Source: Thamnocephalis sphaerospora
Lineage: Eukaryota > Zoopagomycota > Zoopagomycetes > Zoopagales > Sigmoideomycetaceae
Assembly: GCA_003614735.1 (NCBI GenBank)
Contig: KZ992429.1
Location: forward strand, 223-64,222
Direction: 5' to 3'
Length of the DNA stretch: 64,000 nt
Shown here in pieces: positions 23,101 to 33,800 of this stretch; position 1 is the first letter of the stretch, and each line of letters begins with the position of its first letter. The notes beneath the pieces are model-generated. The model had not been told where the DNA came from. It ran no database searches and saw only the letters and a list, made by a program, of their open reading frames with translations. Both the position numbers and the translations under genes were made by a program.

Positions 23101-23639
23101 AATAAAGTGCCCATTCTCCGGATTGATCCAGATGGGCCGCGAAGCATGGTCCTTTTTCAACGGCAAATACGTATAGTCTTGTCGGTCAAACAGGCGCGAC
23201 ACAGCATCCTTGCGTACGCGCGACGAATCAAACGACGGAAAGTCGGATATGTCCAGCGTGGCGCCACGCGGCACTAACGCGCGTATGGTTTGCATAAGTC
23301 ACAGCACGCGCACCTACATACACACGTCTATACTTGCTACAAGCAAGCGCCGTCTGCTTTGGTCGGCATTCGCGCGCACTTACATAGCGCGGTAATCTTG
23401 GCGTCGACATCCACCTCATCCACCGGATTCACCACTTCTACGTGGACATTCTCCGAATCGTCGTCTGGCTTTGGCTTGCGCTTGCGTACAGCGCTCGACT
23501 CTAGGCCGATGCAGCAACGATGCAATGCGCAGCGGATTGCGGACGCTCAGTGAGCACAAGCGGCTCAGCAGGGATAAACAGGCGGTCATGCACGCCTACC
23601 CGCAGCAGCGCGTGCTCGTTTCACCGCGTTGCTCGACAT
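20174..23639 (-). CDS. SSL2: TFIIH helicase subunit XPB / Ssl2 (Rad25)
   Basis: 3'-5' DNA translocase of TFIIH for promoter opening and nucleotide-excision repair. The start [13 protein letters not shown] (ATG 23639) is joined by a short intron to [15 protein letters not shown]. Landmarks in order: [20 protein letters not shown] and [20 protein letters not shown] (N-terminal XPB domain), [34 protein letters not shown], then [20 protein letters not shown], Walker [17 protein letters not shown] box [35 protein letters not shown] and the helicase VI region [20 protein letters not shown]. The C-terminus ends [10 protein letters not shown]. Introns are short GT-AG. Domain order and length match the family. 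Confidence 0.95.
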
Positions 23640-23789
23640 GGCTTATGAATTGCAGCGGTAACAGACCAACGTCAGCCAATGTATGGTTACCGTAGCGCAG
23701 TGACGGGAAAGGGAACAAGGAGCAACGTCGGCAGTGAGGCACGATAGCCCCGCATGTTTATTCACCCAACGACTGTGTCATGCTGACTA

Positions 23790-24276
23790 TTATCTGCCAT
23801 TGTCCGTGCCGGACTGCGACCCGCTACTGCCGCCCGTGCCTGACCTTGCAGTCCCGTCCGTCGGAGTACGCGTGGGCACCTGGGCCTTTGTCTGCTCCTC
23901 GGACATCTTCACCTGTTCCTTCCCTAAAGAGCATTAGGCTAGCGCGTCAGGTTGGGAACTGACTGAGCAAACGCATCGTTTGTCACTAACAATCAAGACT
24001 TTTGCTGCCAAGCGGATGCTTCAACGCAAACTCACGCCGGCGAGCGTCGATTTCGCGCTTGGCAAAATAGTAAGCGCCGCCACCCGCTATTAGACCAGCA
24101 GGGCCGGGCCGTCGTGAGCAGAGCATTCAAAATACAGCGCGTCCTTACCCACCAGCAATTAGAACCACCCTGCAGTGCGAGCAAATTGCATGATCAGCGC
24201 TTGCATGTCGGCGTTGCCTGCTGAGCAGCTGTGCTAATACTCACCAGCCGTACAACACTGAAGAAGGGTTATTCAT
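23790..24276 (-). CDS. Small single-span membrane protein, DUF4748-like
   Basis: Starts [11 protein letters not shown] at ATG 24276, then across two short introns [24 protein letters not shown]. One membrane helix followed by a Y-Y-F-A-K-R basic stop-transfer resembles the fungal DUF4748 family (assigned from memory). Two C-termini are possible. Reading on gives [15 protein letters not shown] and a stop at 23986. Using a good GTGAGT donor inside ARRRE skips to an exon [14 protein letters not shown] with a Ser/Gly/Thr-rich tail, stopping at 23790. The second was used for the span. Function is unknown; a mitochondrial inner-membrane site would fit other members. Confidence 0.55.
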
Positions 24277-24580
24277 GGCGGGTCGATAACAATGGCTGTG
24301 GCCGTACAAAGGGTGTTGGAGCAAAGAGAAAGAGTGTTGCCGTCGGTCGGGCCCGACCCGGCACCGGCCGCATGCATGTCTTGCTCCACCAAAACAGAGA
24401 CAAACCCGCCAATAATCGTCATGGATTGCAAGGTCACGCGTCATCGCAGCAAAGGATCGGATCGCCGATGGAGACAACGACGGTGGTGTATTTTGGCTAG
24501 ATACAGCGCACAGAGAACACTGCCGGCAAAGAACCGTCGGCGGCGCCAGCTGCCGCACGCAATCAACGCCACAAAGTCGC
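24277..24580. other. Intergenic, no gene seen
   Basis: About 300 bp between the stop of RPL19 and the start of the small membrane protein, both on the minus strand. It should contain the RPL19 3' UTR and the promoter of the small gene. No motif was recognised. Confidence 0.4.
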
Positions 24581-25709
24581 TTATTTCTTGGACTTCTTGT
24601 CGCCCTCCGGAGCCTCGCCGAAGAGAGCCTCGCGCTTGGCGGCAACGCGCTGGGCGCGGCGCTCGCGGGCGGCACGGGCCTTCTGGCGGTGAGCCTCGGC
24701 CTGGTCGCTGTGGGAGTGCGCGGTGTTAGTGATCTGTGGGCGCAGCCAGAGCGCGTCACCGTGGCCAATTTGCGCCAGACTACGTACGCGAGAAGCTTGG
24801 CGCGAGCGTTCTCGGCCTTGGCCTTGTGGATGTACTCCATCAGCACACGCTTGTTCTTGAAGACGTTACCCTTGGCCTTCAGGTACAGGGCGTGGTAACT
24901 GGCGATCCACCGCAATGCACCGTGTCAATAATTGCCGCGCCTACGTCCGTCCGCGTCGCTGCAACGCGTCACTTACAGGTGCTTGTCGATCTTGCCCGAC
25001 TCGCGGTACTTGCGCAGCAGACGGCGCAGGACGCGCTGGCGGCGCATCCAGATGATCTCCGACGGCATGCGGGCCTCGGCGGTACCGTGGCGCTTACCGG
25101 TGCCAGAGTGGCGACCCTTGCGCTTAGCGGCGAGGCGCTCGCGCATGCGGAAGCTGGACTGGCCGGCGTTCGGCTTGCGGATGATCAGACCATCCTTGAC
25201 AAGCTTGCGGATGTTCTGGCCTATACGACGCGCACACAGCGTCAGCAAATGCTGCAGCACCTCTGGCCTGGCGCACCCGCGCATGCCACTCCAGGTCCTA
25301 GGACACCACAGCGCGCGTGTTGCCCTCCGTCCCAGTGTCTACGTACGCGAGTTGGCGTTCGCGATCTCAGAGGCCTCGTTCGGGTCCAGCCAGATCTTGC
25401 GCTGACCGCACTTGAGCACGCTAGCCGCGAGCCGCTTCTGGCTAGTAAGGTTCACCCTGTCAAAGTAGACGCACGTCAGCAACGATTCTGCATACCGCTC
25501 GACACGTTGCCCTCCTCCTGACGACGAATTGCTGTTGCAGCAGCGTGCGCCCGCGTCACGTAAGACGGCAGTGCAGACGCCGCCGCCCACGCGCACACAT
25601 GATCGACTCTGGGAAGCGCACACGATCTGAGACAGCTACGACATTTGTGCGCAGAATCGGGGTGCGCGCGCAGATTCGCAGCAACAACAAATGTAAAGAG
25701 CACCTACAT
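24581..25709 (-). CDS. RPL19: 60S ribosomal protein L19 (eL19)
   Basis: Large-subunit protein with a long C-terminal helix. The start codon is split by an intron: AT at 25709-25708, donor GTAGGT, and the G at 25456 of exon 2, giving [18 protein letters not shown]. It continues [75 protein letters not shown] and [20 protein letters not shown], then the arginine-rich tail ([20 protein letters not shown]) to KKSKK and TAA at 24581. The first intron (25707-25457, 251 nt) is longer than the usual 60 nt here, as is common for ribosomal protein genes. Confidence 0.95.
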
Positions 25710-26770
25710 GGCTAAGCAGTTACGAGCAGCACACGTTAGCCGTCCGTAGGGATGTGGTGGAAAAGAGGAGGAAAGAAAAGAAGAGGCAGGCGGAAGGGGA
25801 AGGTAGACTCTGTGTGAGCGTTTTCCCAGTTTCAGCAGGGGCAAGCTGCGAGCACGCTTGCAGTGGTGGCGGGCAGTGGTGGCGGCGAGTTGGTGAGCGC
25901 CAAATGTGTACGCGATGGTGAAAATTTTTCAGGGGATTGCCAGCGCGATAAACTGCCAACTGTCGGCCGCCAGTTTAGCAGGGCACGTCACAGCCGCCAG
26001 CAGCGACACTGGCAGCAACGTGTGGCCCAATGTGGTCGGCAGCAGCCAACAGGTCGATTACCACGCTGGCGCGCCACATCGGCGAAAGGACTGGTTCCTG
26101 CTGTCGTATCGGCGCACCCGCTCCTATCCAGCTGCATTCTTCGCGCACGGCTATGCGCACGCCACCTGTCGTCATAGTCGACAGCAAGCACGCGTGTTAC
26201 CGCTGCTCGCAAACGCCGTCGTGTAGAGACGAGCCGCCCGCCGGATATGGCCAGCGCGACAGGCTTAAGCGGAGCGACCGCCGTGCTACCCCACACTTTC
26301 GACCAATGCACGTGAGCAGGCGACAAACACTGGGGCACACGTTCACACACACTCCACTGCCCAGCCGCGTTGCAGTCTTAAACCGCCCCAACACACGTCG
26401 CCTGCACGCGCGCTACTTGTTCTTGCTTCTCCTACTTTTGCGTTTCGATCCGCTGCGTTTTGCCTATACGCTACGCCTGCCTGACTGTCGCTGCCGCCGC
26501 TGCATCATCGCTTGTCGCCTCTTCGCTGTCGCAACGGTCGCAGTCGTGTACCACCCTATGCCGAGTGCTCACCATACCTCACCCGGCTTGTACCGCACTA
26601 TTGTATAGCTCACCACGGCCAGCACATATAAAACGACTCACAGCGCCCTTTTTTTGCCGCAATATCCGCGCTGCCGCACCTTTCGACAGTCTTTTGCGCT
26701 GTATGTTTGTACCTGCTCTACTGCCTCCATTGTGCTCATGAAAACGCAAACCATTACCTCTACTCACACC
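25710..26770. other. Long intergenic region upstream of RPL19 and a small membrane gene
   Basis: About 1 kb between divergent starts. No frame here carries a recognisable domain. The part near 26380-26760 is pyrimidine-rich on the plus strand and contains a TATAAAA at 26627, as expected of a promoter and leader. Confidence 0.45.
26627..26633 (+). promoter_or_regulatory. TATAAAA box
   Basis: TATAAAA in the context CACATATAAAACGACTC, 138 bp upstream of the ATG at 26771, with a CT-rich leader in between. Position and leader fit a core promoter for the small plus-strand gene. Confidence 0.4.
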
Positions 26771-27084
26771 ATGCCCAACAACGCACTACGCAGCGGCTAC
26801 CGGCCCGGAGTCCTTGTATGGTCAGTAGTAGCGCGCGTACACGCATGGCTTCTCTGTGACGTGGCGCTGACCCCCTTGGATGCACCGTGCGCGCACACAC
26901 CCACCCACCCACCAACAGGGCGGCACTCCCCGTAGCCGGCTATTGCGCCTGGGCATACTACAATCGACGACGCCTGGCTACGGCCTTTCCCACGGGAACA
27001 CAGACGCTACTCGACAATGGCAGCTGGATCGACCGGCAGAACCGCCTAGGCGGCGACGTGAGGCGAAGCGGCGGCGGCGTTTGA
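26771..27084 (+). CDS. Hypothetical 71-aa single-span membrane protein
   Basis: Exon 1 26771-26820 (ATG in CACACCATGC) and exon 2 26919-27084, with a 98-nt intron (GTCAGT...CAACAG), join to 71 aa. The start is MPNNALRSGYRPGVLVW, followed by AALPVAGYCAWAYYNRRRLA, a hydrophobic helix with a basic flank, and DNGSWIDRQNRLGGDV. The layout (short N-terminus, one span, Y-Y-N-R-R) recalls small mitochondrial or ER membrane proteins, but I recognise no family. The donor GTCAGT is not ideal. Coding status rests on clean frame continuity, the start context and the upstream TATA box. Confidence 0.45.
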
Positions 27085-27742
27085 CCGTCACACCTGCAAT
27101 CCTACTATCACGCTGCCGGCTGCCCTCTCGGGCCTCGTGACATGCATCACCACCTGCTGCGCTTGGCCGGCTGTACGCGACCAAGCTAGGCTGCGTCTCC
27201 ACGCCCTTTTCATGCGCATACCATCAGTTGCCACGGAGAGCACGCATATCCGCTATGAGCGAATAATAAAGTGCAATGGCACGATTTGTTCAGGCATCCG
27301 TCGTGGCCACTTTCACACAACCGGGTGGCGTTCAGGGGCCGGCATGACAATGGGCGGTTGCAAAACCTGGCCGGCTGTGCTGCCGTGGCTGGTATGACGG
27401 CGTCGGCGCTGCAGCCAGCATGGCCTAGCATGGTGTTGTACGCCTACTTATCTGTTGACGTCATGAAGCCAGAAACTAGCGGCCCTAAATTGCTCATAGG
27501 GGCCCTGCCGCCCGCCCGGCGATGCCCGCGCCTTTTCTCTCTTCAACCACGTCCACGTCACCCGCCCGCCTTGTCTCAGCAAAGTAATGACCAGCCGCGC
27601 TGCAGCGCGTCGCATTGCGTTGCGCTTCCGGCTGCACCCGGTGCTTACTCGTTCGTTCTTCGCCGCATGTCCCGTCACTGCCAGGTCACTGCCGCCGCCG
27701 CCGAGCTCGTACCAAGCGCAAGTCCAAAGGATACCATTCATC
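27085..27742. other. PGK1 upstream region
   Basis: About 660 bp before the PGK1 ATG. No coding motif was found. The last 200 bp are CT-rich on the plus strand (27530-27735), typical of a strong fungal promoter/leader. Frames on the minus strand here are shadows. Confidence 0.45.
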
Positions 27743-29884
27743 ATGTCTGATAACAAGCTGGGTAACAAGCTCTCCATCGCCGATGTCGACCTGAAGGACA
27801 AGCGTGTGCTGATCCGGTGCGCAGAGGATGTACCGCTGCTAGCTCATGCACCGCCGACTAACGAGCGCTGCTGCTGCTACTGCCCGGCACAGTGTCGATT
27901 TCAACGTGCCGTTCGCTGATGGCAAGATCAGCAACAACCAGCGCATCGTCGCGGCGCTGCCCACTATCCAGCATGCGCTGGACCATGGTGAGCCTGCAGT
28001 GGCGCAGAACCTGCCGCGTATCCATGCTCATCTGTTTCGTCCGGTTGCCAGGTGCAAAGGCTGTCATTCTCATGAGCCATCTGGGCCGCCCGAACGGCAG
28101 CGTGGTTGAAAAGTACTCGCTCGAGCCGGTTGCCCAGGAGGTGAGCCGTCTGCTCAAGCGCAACGTTGTCTTCCTCAACGACTGCGTTGGACCCAATGTC
28201 GAGCACGAGTGCGCCCATGCGGCCAACGGTACGTAGTGCCTACTGCCGTCCTATCGCTTGATGCATCTGCTAACGCTATCCGATGCTTGTTTGTGCGGCT
28301 TGGTCCATTCCCAGGCGAAGTTATCCTGCTGGAGAATCTCCGCTTCCACATTGAGGAGGAAGGTTCCGCCAAGGATGCCAGCGGTGCCAAGGTATCTCCG
28401 ATACGGTGACCATGCGTTTGGTTTCACGCGCGCTGACCTGCCGCTTGAATCTTACCAGGTCAAGGCTAGCAAGGAGGATGTGGCACAGTTCCGCGCTTCG
28501 CTCTCCAAGCTTGGCGATGTCTACATCAACGATGCATTTGGCACTGCCCATCGTGCACACAGGCAGGTCACTCAAACAGCGGCTATCGCAGCCGAATAGG
28601 TGCCGGCTACTTTGGCCACAGTATAACGTCTAACGGTTATGCCATAGCTCCATGGTGGGTGTCGACCTGCCGCAGCGCGCCGCCGGCTTCCTCATGAAGA
28701 AGGAGCTCGACTTTTTCGCCAAGGCGCTTGAGTCGCCGGAGCGTCCGTTCCTGGCCATTCTTGGCGGGTAAGTGGGCGAAAGCACCGGTGCACATGGGCG
28801 ACAATACACGAGCTGCTTACCTGGTTCGCATACACAGTGCCAAGGTCTCTGACAAGATCCAGCTGATCGACAACCTGCTGGACAAGGTGAACACCATGAT
28901 CATTGGTGGTGGCATGGCCTTCACCTTCAAGAAGGCCCTCGATGGCGTCAAGGTACGTAGTGTCCTTGGCAAATATTGCATTCACCTACTTTGTAGATTA
29001 ACTGCGCCGTTGCTACGCCATTGTGAATGTAGATTGGCAACTCGCTGTACGATGCGGATGGCGCCAAGATTGTCGGCGGTATCGTTGAGAAGGCCAAGGC
29101 CAAGGGTGTTAAGCTGTACCTTCCGAGCGACTACGTGACGGGAGACAAGTTTTCCAAGGATGCGGAGGTACGCTCGCAGTCTTGGATGCGCCACCATTGC
29201 ATTGCTTGCTAATTAGTACGTGTGCCATTGTGTCGATTCCTTTTTTTGTAATGGTATAGACGGGAACGGCCACCGATGCCGACGGCATTCCCGATGGCTG
29301 GATGGTAAGTCGCTACAGCAATGCTGCATAGAGCAGCCGCGATCGTGTAGACGCATCAACTAATGCACGCTACTCTTTGCTCAGGGTTTGGACTGTGGCG
29401 CCGAGAGCATCAAGCAGTTCCAGGGCGCCATCAGCGACGCCAAGACTATCCTGTGGAACGGGTAGGTCGTCGCAGCAGTGCTCAGTCGTAGTCATGTCTA
29501 ACACAGAACAGTCCGCCGGGCGTGTTTGAGTTTGAAAAGTTCTCCAACGGCACGCAGGCCGTCCTGAAGGCGGTCGTTGAGGCGACGGCCAACGGCGCCA
29601 CGACCATCGTCGGTATGTAGATGATACCTGTCCGAGGCAGCCTTTTACTTTATTTCTAATTTTCCACTCGGTTACAAAGGTGGCGGTGACACGGCGACCG
29701 CGGCTGCCAAGTGGGGCGCGGAGAAGAATATCAGCCACGTTAGCACTGGTGGCGGCGCCAGCCTCGAGCTGCTCGAAGGTAAGCTGCCACGTGGGCGCTT
29801 TGCGCTAGCAGATAGCTGACCAGCATGCATCTTTACATAGGCAAGGAGCTGCCGGGCGTGACCGCACTCTCCAACAAGGCCTAG
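27743..29884 (+). CDS. PGK1: Phosphoglycerate kinase
   Basis: Glycolytic enzyme making ATP and 3-phosphoglycerate from 1,3-bisphosphoglycerate; cytosolic. The start [20 protein letters not shown] joins [20 protein letters not shown] across an intron. Further landmarks: [59 protein letters not shown], the hinge region [11 protein letters not shown], and the C-terminal [13 protein letters not shown] with [18 protein letters not shown]. Complete, with about ten short introns. AHS|SMVG needs a GC-AG intron at 28563-28647 (AG|GCAGGT...CATAG); the nearby GT gives the wrong phase. The intron count is high for a highly expressed glycolytic gene. Confidence 0.97.
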
Positions 29885-30147
29885 GTGTAATAGCCTTGTG
29901 CGCACCTCTCTGATAGTGTGCTGCAAATAAAGACTACGTGTGCTTTCCATGCATAAGAGTTTGCCACCACTAGTCAATGTAAACCTGATGTTGATGCACA
30001 CAACCAGTGATTTTGGCAAAAAAAGAAAAAACCCAGCCACATCGCGATTCTTTTACCAGCCATTCGTTCTCGCGTACGCAGTCGTGCCCACTGTGTCTTT
30101 TCCCCAGCTGCGCCTCTCTACGATACTACTAGACCTTGTCTACAGCA

Positions 30148-31725
30148 ATGGGACTTGCCGGGCGCAAAGTGAGGCAGCGCATTGGGCGCGACCCAAACAA
30201 TCTTGCCTGGAGCAATGGTATGTCTGTGCGTAAGCCCTGACCGTTGCCGCACGTACGCTTACTACTAGCTGCGCCCGCGTCAAATAGACACAGGCAAGTT
30301 TGGCTTCCGTATGCTGGAGAAGATGGGCTGGACGCCTGGCAAAGGTGGGGTGGGCGTGTGGAATCGCGGCGACGGCAGAGTGATGCTCATGCATAGCTTA
30401 GGTCTTGGCAAGGACGAGCAGGGTGCGGTGGACCATCTTAAAGTGCGGCTCAAGGAGGACCAGCTGGGAGTGGGCGCCGACAAGCGCACATGCGACAACT
30501 GGATGATCAATGCGTCTGGCTTTGATGACGTCTTGAAGCGCCTCAACAGTGCTGGTGGCGACACACCGACGGCGGATACGGACGCGGCAAGCGACCACGA
30601 TGAAAAGGATAGCAGAAAGGAGAAGAAGGGTAAGAAAGAGAAGAAGGATAAGAAGAAGGCGAAGAAGGATAAAAAGGACAAAAAGAAGAAGCAGAAGAAG
30701 GAGGCCAAGGAGGAGAGCGAGAGTGATGAGGCGGAGAGCGCCTCAGAGGAAGAGCAGAAGAAAGCAGCGGCAGCGGTGCGCCTTGCGTGAGTGACAAAGA
30801 GCGTTAGTGCGCGACGCGCGGGCGATTTCTAACGGTATCAACCACAACTTAGCCATCGATCGCGGTTTTTGCGCAATAAGCGCGTTAGTGGCTATAATGC
30901 ACAAAATGTGGCCGAAATTCTTGGCGTGCGCGCACCGCAAGCCAGCAGCACACCGCCAGCTGAAGCTGCTGCTGAAAGCACATCATCCAAGGGCAGCGAC
31001 AGCGAGGCAGCATCGGATGTTGAGGTGAGAAAGTGATGCAATACCCTGCGCTACAACAGATACCGCAGCACATGGATAGTACAATTTTATTGACGCGTAA
31101 CATTGCGGTGCACGTAGGAGCGTTCCGATAGCGGCAATAATAGCGCAGAGGCACTGATGAACGTGAGCAAACTGAGCACCAAAGACTATTTTGCCTCCAA
31201 ACTCAAGGGCATGTCAATGCTAAAGGGCATTGCAAGCGCCGGCATTGGTGGGTTCTATGCGGTCCTGGTAGTGGTATCTGCTGAATCTGATCAGTGTACC
31301 TTTCATTGACTTTAGATCGTGACGACTGGGATGAGCGACCGATGATGGGCCTTGGCTTTAGCGGCGCCAGCAGCGAGACGACAGTACGCCGCGACTACGC
31401 ATCCATTTCGTTTACCCTGACGAGCAGCACAGGTCTTGGCTACAGCGGCGCAGCGTCAGCCTCACTTGACTTGAGCGATGCAGCGGAAAAAGAGCGGGCA
31501 GTAACAAAAACGGAGGAGGATGCATCTACACAGCAATCGGCAAAACGGAAACGGAGAGCTAGCGATGCCTCATCCACAGGTACGGATGTCTCAGCAGCAG
31601 CCGAAAAGCCGAAAAAGGTAAAGAACAAGGAGAGCAAGGAAAAGAAGGAAAAGAAGGAAAAGAAGAATAAGAAGGACAAGAAAGATAAAAAGAGCAAGCG
31701 CAAGGAGAAGCGCAGCGAAAAGTAG
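30148..31725 (+). CDS. PXR1: G-patch protein Pxr1/PinX1 homologue
   Basis: Nucleolar protein for rRNA/snoRNA processing and telomerase inhibition. The N-terminus MGLAGRKVRQRIGRDPNNLA joins WSNGKFGFRMLEKMGWTPGKGGVG, the G-patch, across one intron. RTCDNWMINASGFDDVLKRL follows, then a Lys/Glu-rich stretch (about 30600-30780). The next exon reads AHRSRFLRNKRVSGYNAQNV AEILGV, which matches the Pxr1 motif after the basic stretch. Then come STKDYFASKLKGM, a long serine-rich part and a second KKEKK/KKDKK tail to the stop at 31723-31725. The two Lys-rich tracts fit nucleolar retention. The later joins (31240-31310) are less secure. Confidence 0.88.
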
Positions 31726-31969
31726 ACCATCTGTCGGTTTGCTCGCCTGTGCTTGCTTGTTGATGAGTAAACGCAGCAAAACAGCTTCTAGTTTATTCCA
31801 AGCTAGCCACATATTGTACAGCTCATGTACGCAAAACTTGCTGCATCGTTAGGTCAATGTGTTGGAAAAGCACTATTGGCAGTGTGGCACAGTCGCCTAA
31901 GAGTGGTGTCAAATTGGCTTGCATAGCAGCAAGGACGTTTACTAGAGTTTGTCAGGGACAAAGCGCCGT

Positions 31970-32725
31970 CTAGCTCTTTTGCACCTTCTCCTTCAGCGCA
32001 TCGCCGATCTGCTTGGGGATATCCTCGCACGAGATATACTTGCCAGCGTTGATGATTTTGGCGGCAATCTTGTTGTCAGTCCACGGGACGACAAAGCTCT
32101 CCAGCGGATACACGATGGCGTTGGTGGCGACAATCGGCTGTGCATAGATCTTGACGCAGTTGATCGTGGCGTCTGCTCCAGTGTTGTACACAAGCAGACG
32201 CGGGTCGTTGTCGGTGTCGTTCTCAAGGATGGTCGTGATTGCGTTCACAGTCTTTTGCGGGAAGCGGCCAATGTCGTAGATGTGGTCCTTTGCGGTGTGG
32301 TAGCCGACAAACTCAGCCAGAGCCTCGGTGTCGTCTTCGGTGGCATTGCTCTTACTGTCACCGCCAAAGTAGTTTTGCCACGGCTCGCGCACTACGTCAA
32401 AAGCGCTGTTGATGGGCACAAACAACGTTACTAAAGTCTTCTCTTGGCTGGAGACATCGGGCACATCGGCAATCACACGGCTGAACATTGTCGTGTAGTT
32501 GGAGAACTCGTCCACGCCAAGCAGAACGTCCTTGAGGGAGGGCGTGCCGTTTCCAGTGGGGTACTTGCTGTTGCGGGTGAGCTTACCATCGGCGCCCGGC
32601 ACACTCGCAGGCTTTCCATCCTTTGGAACGTCAGGCAGATTGGAGGCTGGCGTCTGCTGGGGCACCGATGCAGCCATGACGGCTGACACGGCCAGAACGG
32701 CAACAAGAGCGAACTTGGAGAGCAT
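31970..32725 (-). CDS. Secreted fasciclin (FAS1) domain protein
   Basis: Single exon, 251 aa. An N-terminal signal peptide, MLSKFALVAVLAVSAVMA (cleavage likely after AMAA), is followed by one FAS1 domain: LKDVLLGVDEFSNYTTMFSR, TLVTLFVPINSAFDVV (the conserved T-x-F-x-P-x-N-x-A-F), EFVGYHTAKDHIY, and the H2-like NCVKIYAQPIVATNAIVYPL. Two N-glycosylation sequons (NYT and NAT) are visible. There is no clear GPI signal at the C-terminus (EKVQKS). FAS1 proteins mediate cell-wall or surface adhesion. The upstream region carries an 8-bp tandem repeat. Confidence 0.88.
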   Translation of the reverse strand: MLSKFALVAVLAVSAVMAASVPQQTPASNLPDVPKDGKPASVPGADGKLTRNSKYPTGNGTPSLKDVLLGVDEFSNYTTMFSRVIADVPDVSSQEKTLVTLFVPINSAFDVVREPWQNYFGGDSKSNATEDDTEALAEFVGYHTAKDHIYDIGRFPQKTVNAITTILENDTDNDPRLLVYNTGADATINCVKIYAQPIVATNAIVYPLESFVVPWTDNKIAAKIINAGKYISCEDIPKQIGDALKEKVQKS

Positions 32726-33072
32726 ACTTGCTTGGCGACAGGGCTACGAGATGGAATGCAAACTGTCGTAGATACGGGTAGCAGCTGGTGCTTACAAATG
32801 ATGCGATGCTATGATGCTATGATGCTATGATGCTTTGATACTGTGGAGTGAGTGCGGTTACTGTAAAATGCCGACAAAACAGCTGTGCTTTTATGTGTGC
32901 GCGAAATGAATGCCAAGACTCGCTCGAGTTGAGCATTCCAAAAGATCACTCTACAACGCACCATTGCCATGACGCAACGGGCGCACGGCAAAGGCAGGTT
33001 AGGCATAAACGCACACATGTGCTTGTACTTTTGAAGAAACACCTTTGCGCCGCACCTTTGATACGCCGTAAA
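32726..33072. other. Intergenic: promoter of the FAS1 gene
   Basis: About 350 bp between the FAS1 start and the stop of the next minus-strand gene. It holds four tandem copies of an 8-bp unit (32805-32836). Nothing else was recognised. Confidence 0.5.
32805..32836. repeat. GATGCTAT tandem repeat, four copies
   Basis: Three exact copies of GATGCTAT and a fourth ending TT, about 80-110 bp upstream of the FAS1-protein start codon. It could hold repeated binding sites or be a minisatellite. Confidence 0.85.
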
Positions 33073-33751
33073 CTACGCAGAGTGGGCAAATTGAATGTCG
33101 GCCTCGCGCCACCCCCTAGTCTGTGCATCGTAAAAAGGGATGGCACCGTACTGGCCAAGCATCACCATGGGAAGGCGTTGATGTAGGGATGGTGGCCGCG
33201 AGCAATGCTCGAGATACACCGCTAAAGCCAAGGCACTAGCATGAAGCAGGCCGCCTTTGCGACTGCTGTCGACAACTGACGTAGGTGGTACAATGATGTC
33301 AAGTGCGTAAAAGTGTCTTGTAACGTGATCTGATGGCCGGCGATGTAGGGATAGATACTGGGACCAGACAGATGAACAGCAAAAGCAAGACCCACTGCGA
33401 CCACTCGGTCGGCCTTGACGATACGTAGATGTGGCAAAGCAACGGCCACTGCCACACCATCTGGTGGAACCAAGTGTGCCACAGACAATACCTTTGCGTC
33501 GTTGCCTAGGCACGCCTCGGACAGCGTACACGCCGTGCAAGTTGATATGCCGTCGAAAGATGACTGGCGTAGACTGGTTGTGATACCAACGCTAGGTGCA
33601 GGCACGCTGTGCTGATGACCGCGAGGTGTTGCATTCGTATGCGCGGACGTGCATTCGGCATGAACAAGCAGCTCCGATGGAGAGCGATAGACGCACTACT
33701 GAGTAGTGTCTGTACTCTGGCACACTTTTGGCACACGTTATATTCTCGCAT
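33073..33751 (-). CDS. Unrecognised protein, apparently frameshifted
   Basis: Two minus-strand frames read as one protein interrupted at 33309-33312. The upstream frame (to about 33312) reads CTACTLSEACLGNDAKVLSV, HLVPPDGVAVAVALPHLRIV, KADRVVAVGLAFAVHLSGPS and IYPYIAGHQITLQDTF. The downstream frame reads YALDIIVPPTSVVDSSRKGG, LLHASALALAVYLEHC and MVMLGQYGAIPFYDAQTRGW, stopping at 33073. Both look coding on either side of an A4 run (T4 on the sense strand) and neither looks coding beyond it. The 5' end is uncertain; ATG 33751 begins MREYNVCQKCARVQTLL, but no good intron links it to the rest. I do not know the family. Confidence 0.45.
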
Positions 33752-33800
33752 AAATTTAATAACATCCCCAATAGCACAAACACCTACACGCCACTAGTGT

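Noticed and set aside
29885-30147. Possible small gene between PGK1 and PXR1
   Set aside because: Short frames only; the sequence fits a 3' UTR with AATAAA-like AAATAAAG (29925-29932) and a promoter.
31949-32434. 161-residue plus-strand frame opposite the FAS1 gene
   Set aside because: Shadow; the minus strand has a signal peptide and a FAS1 domain.
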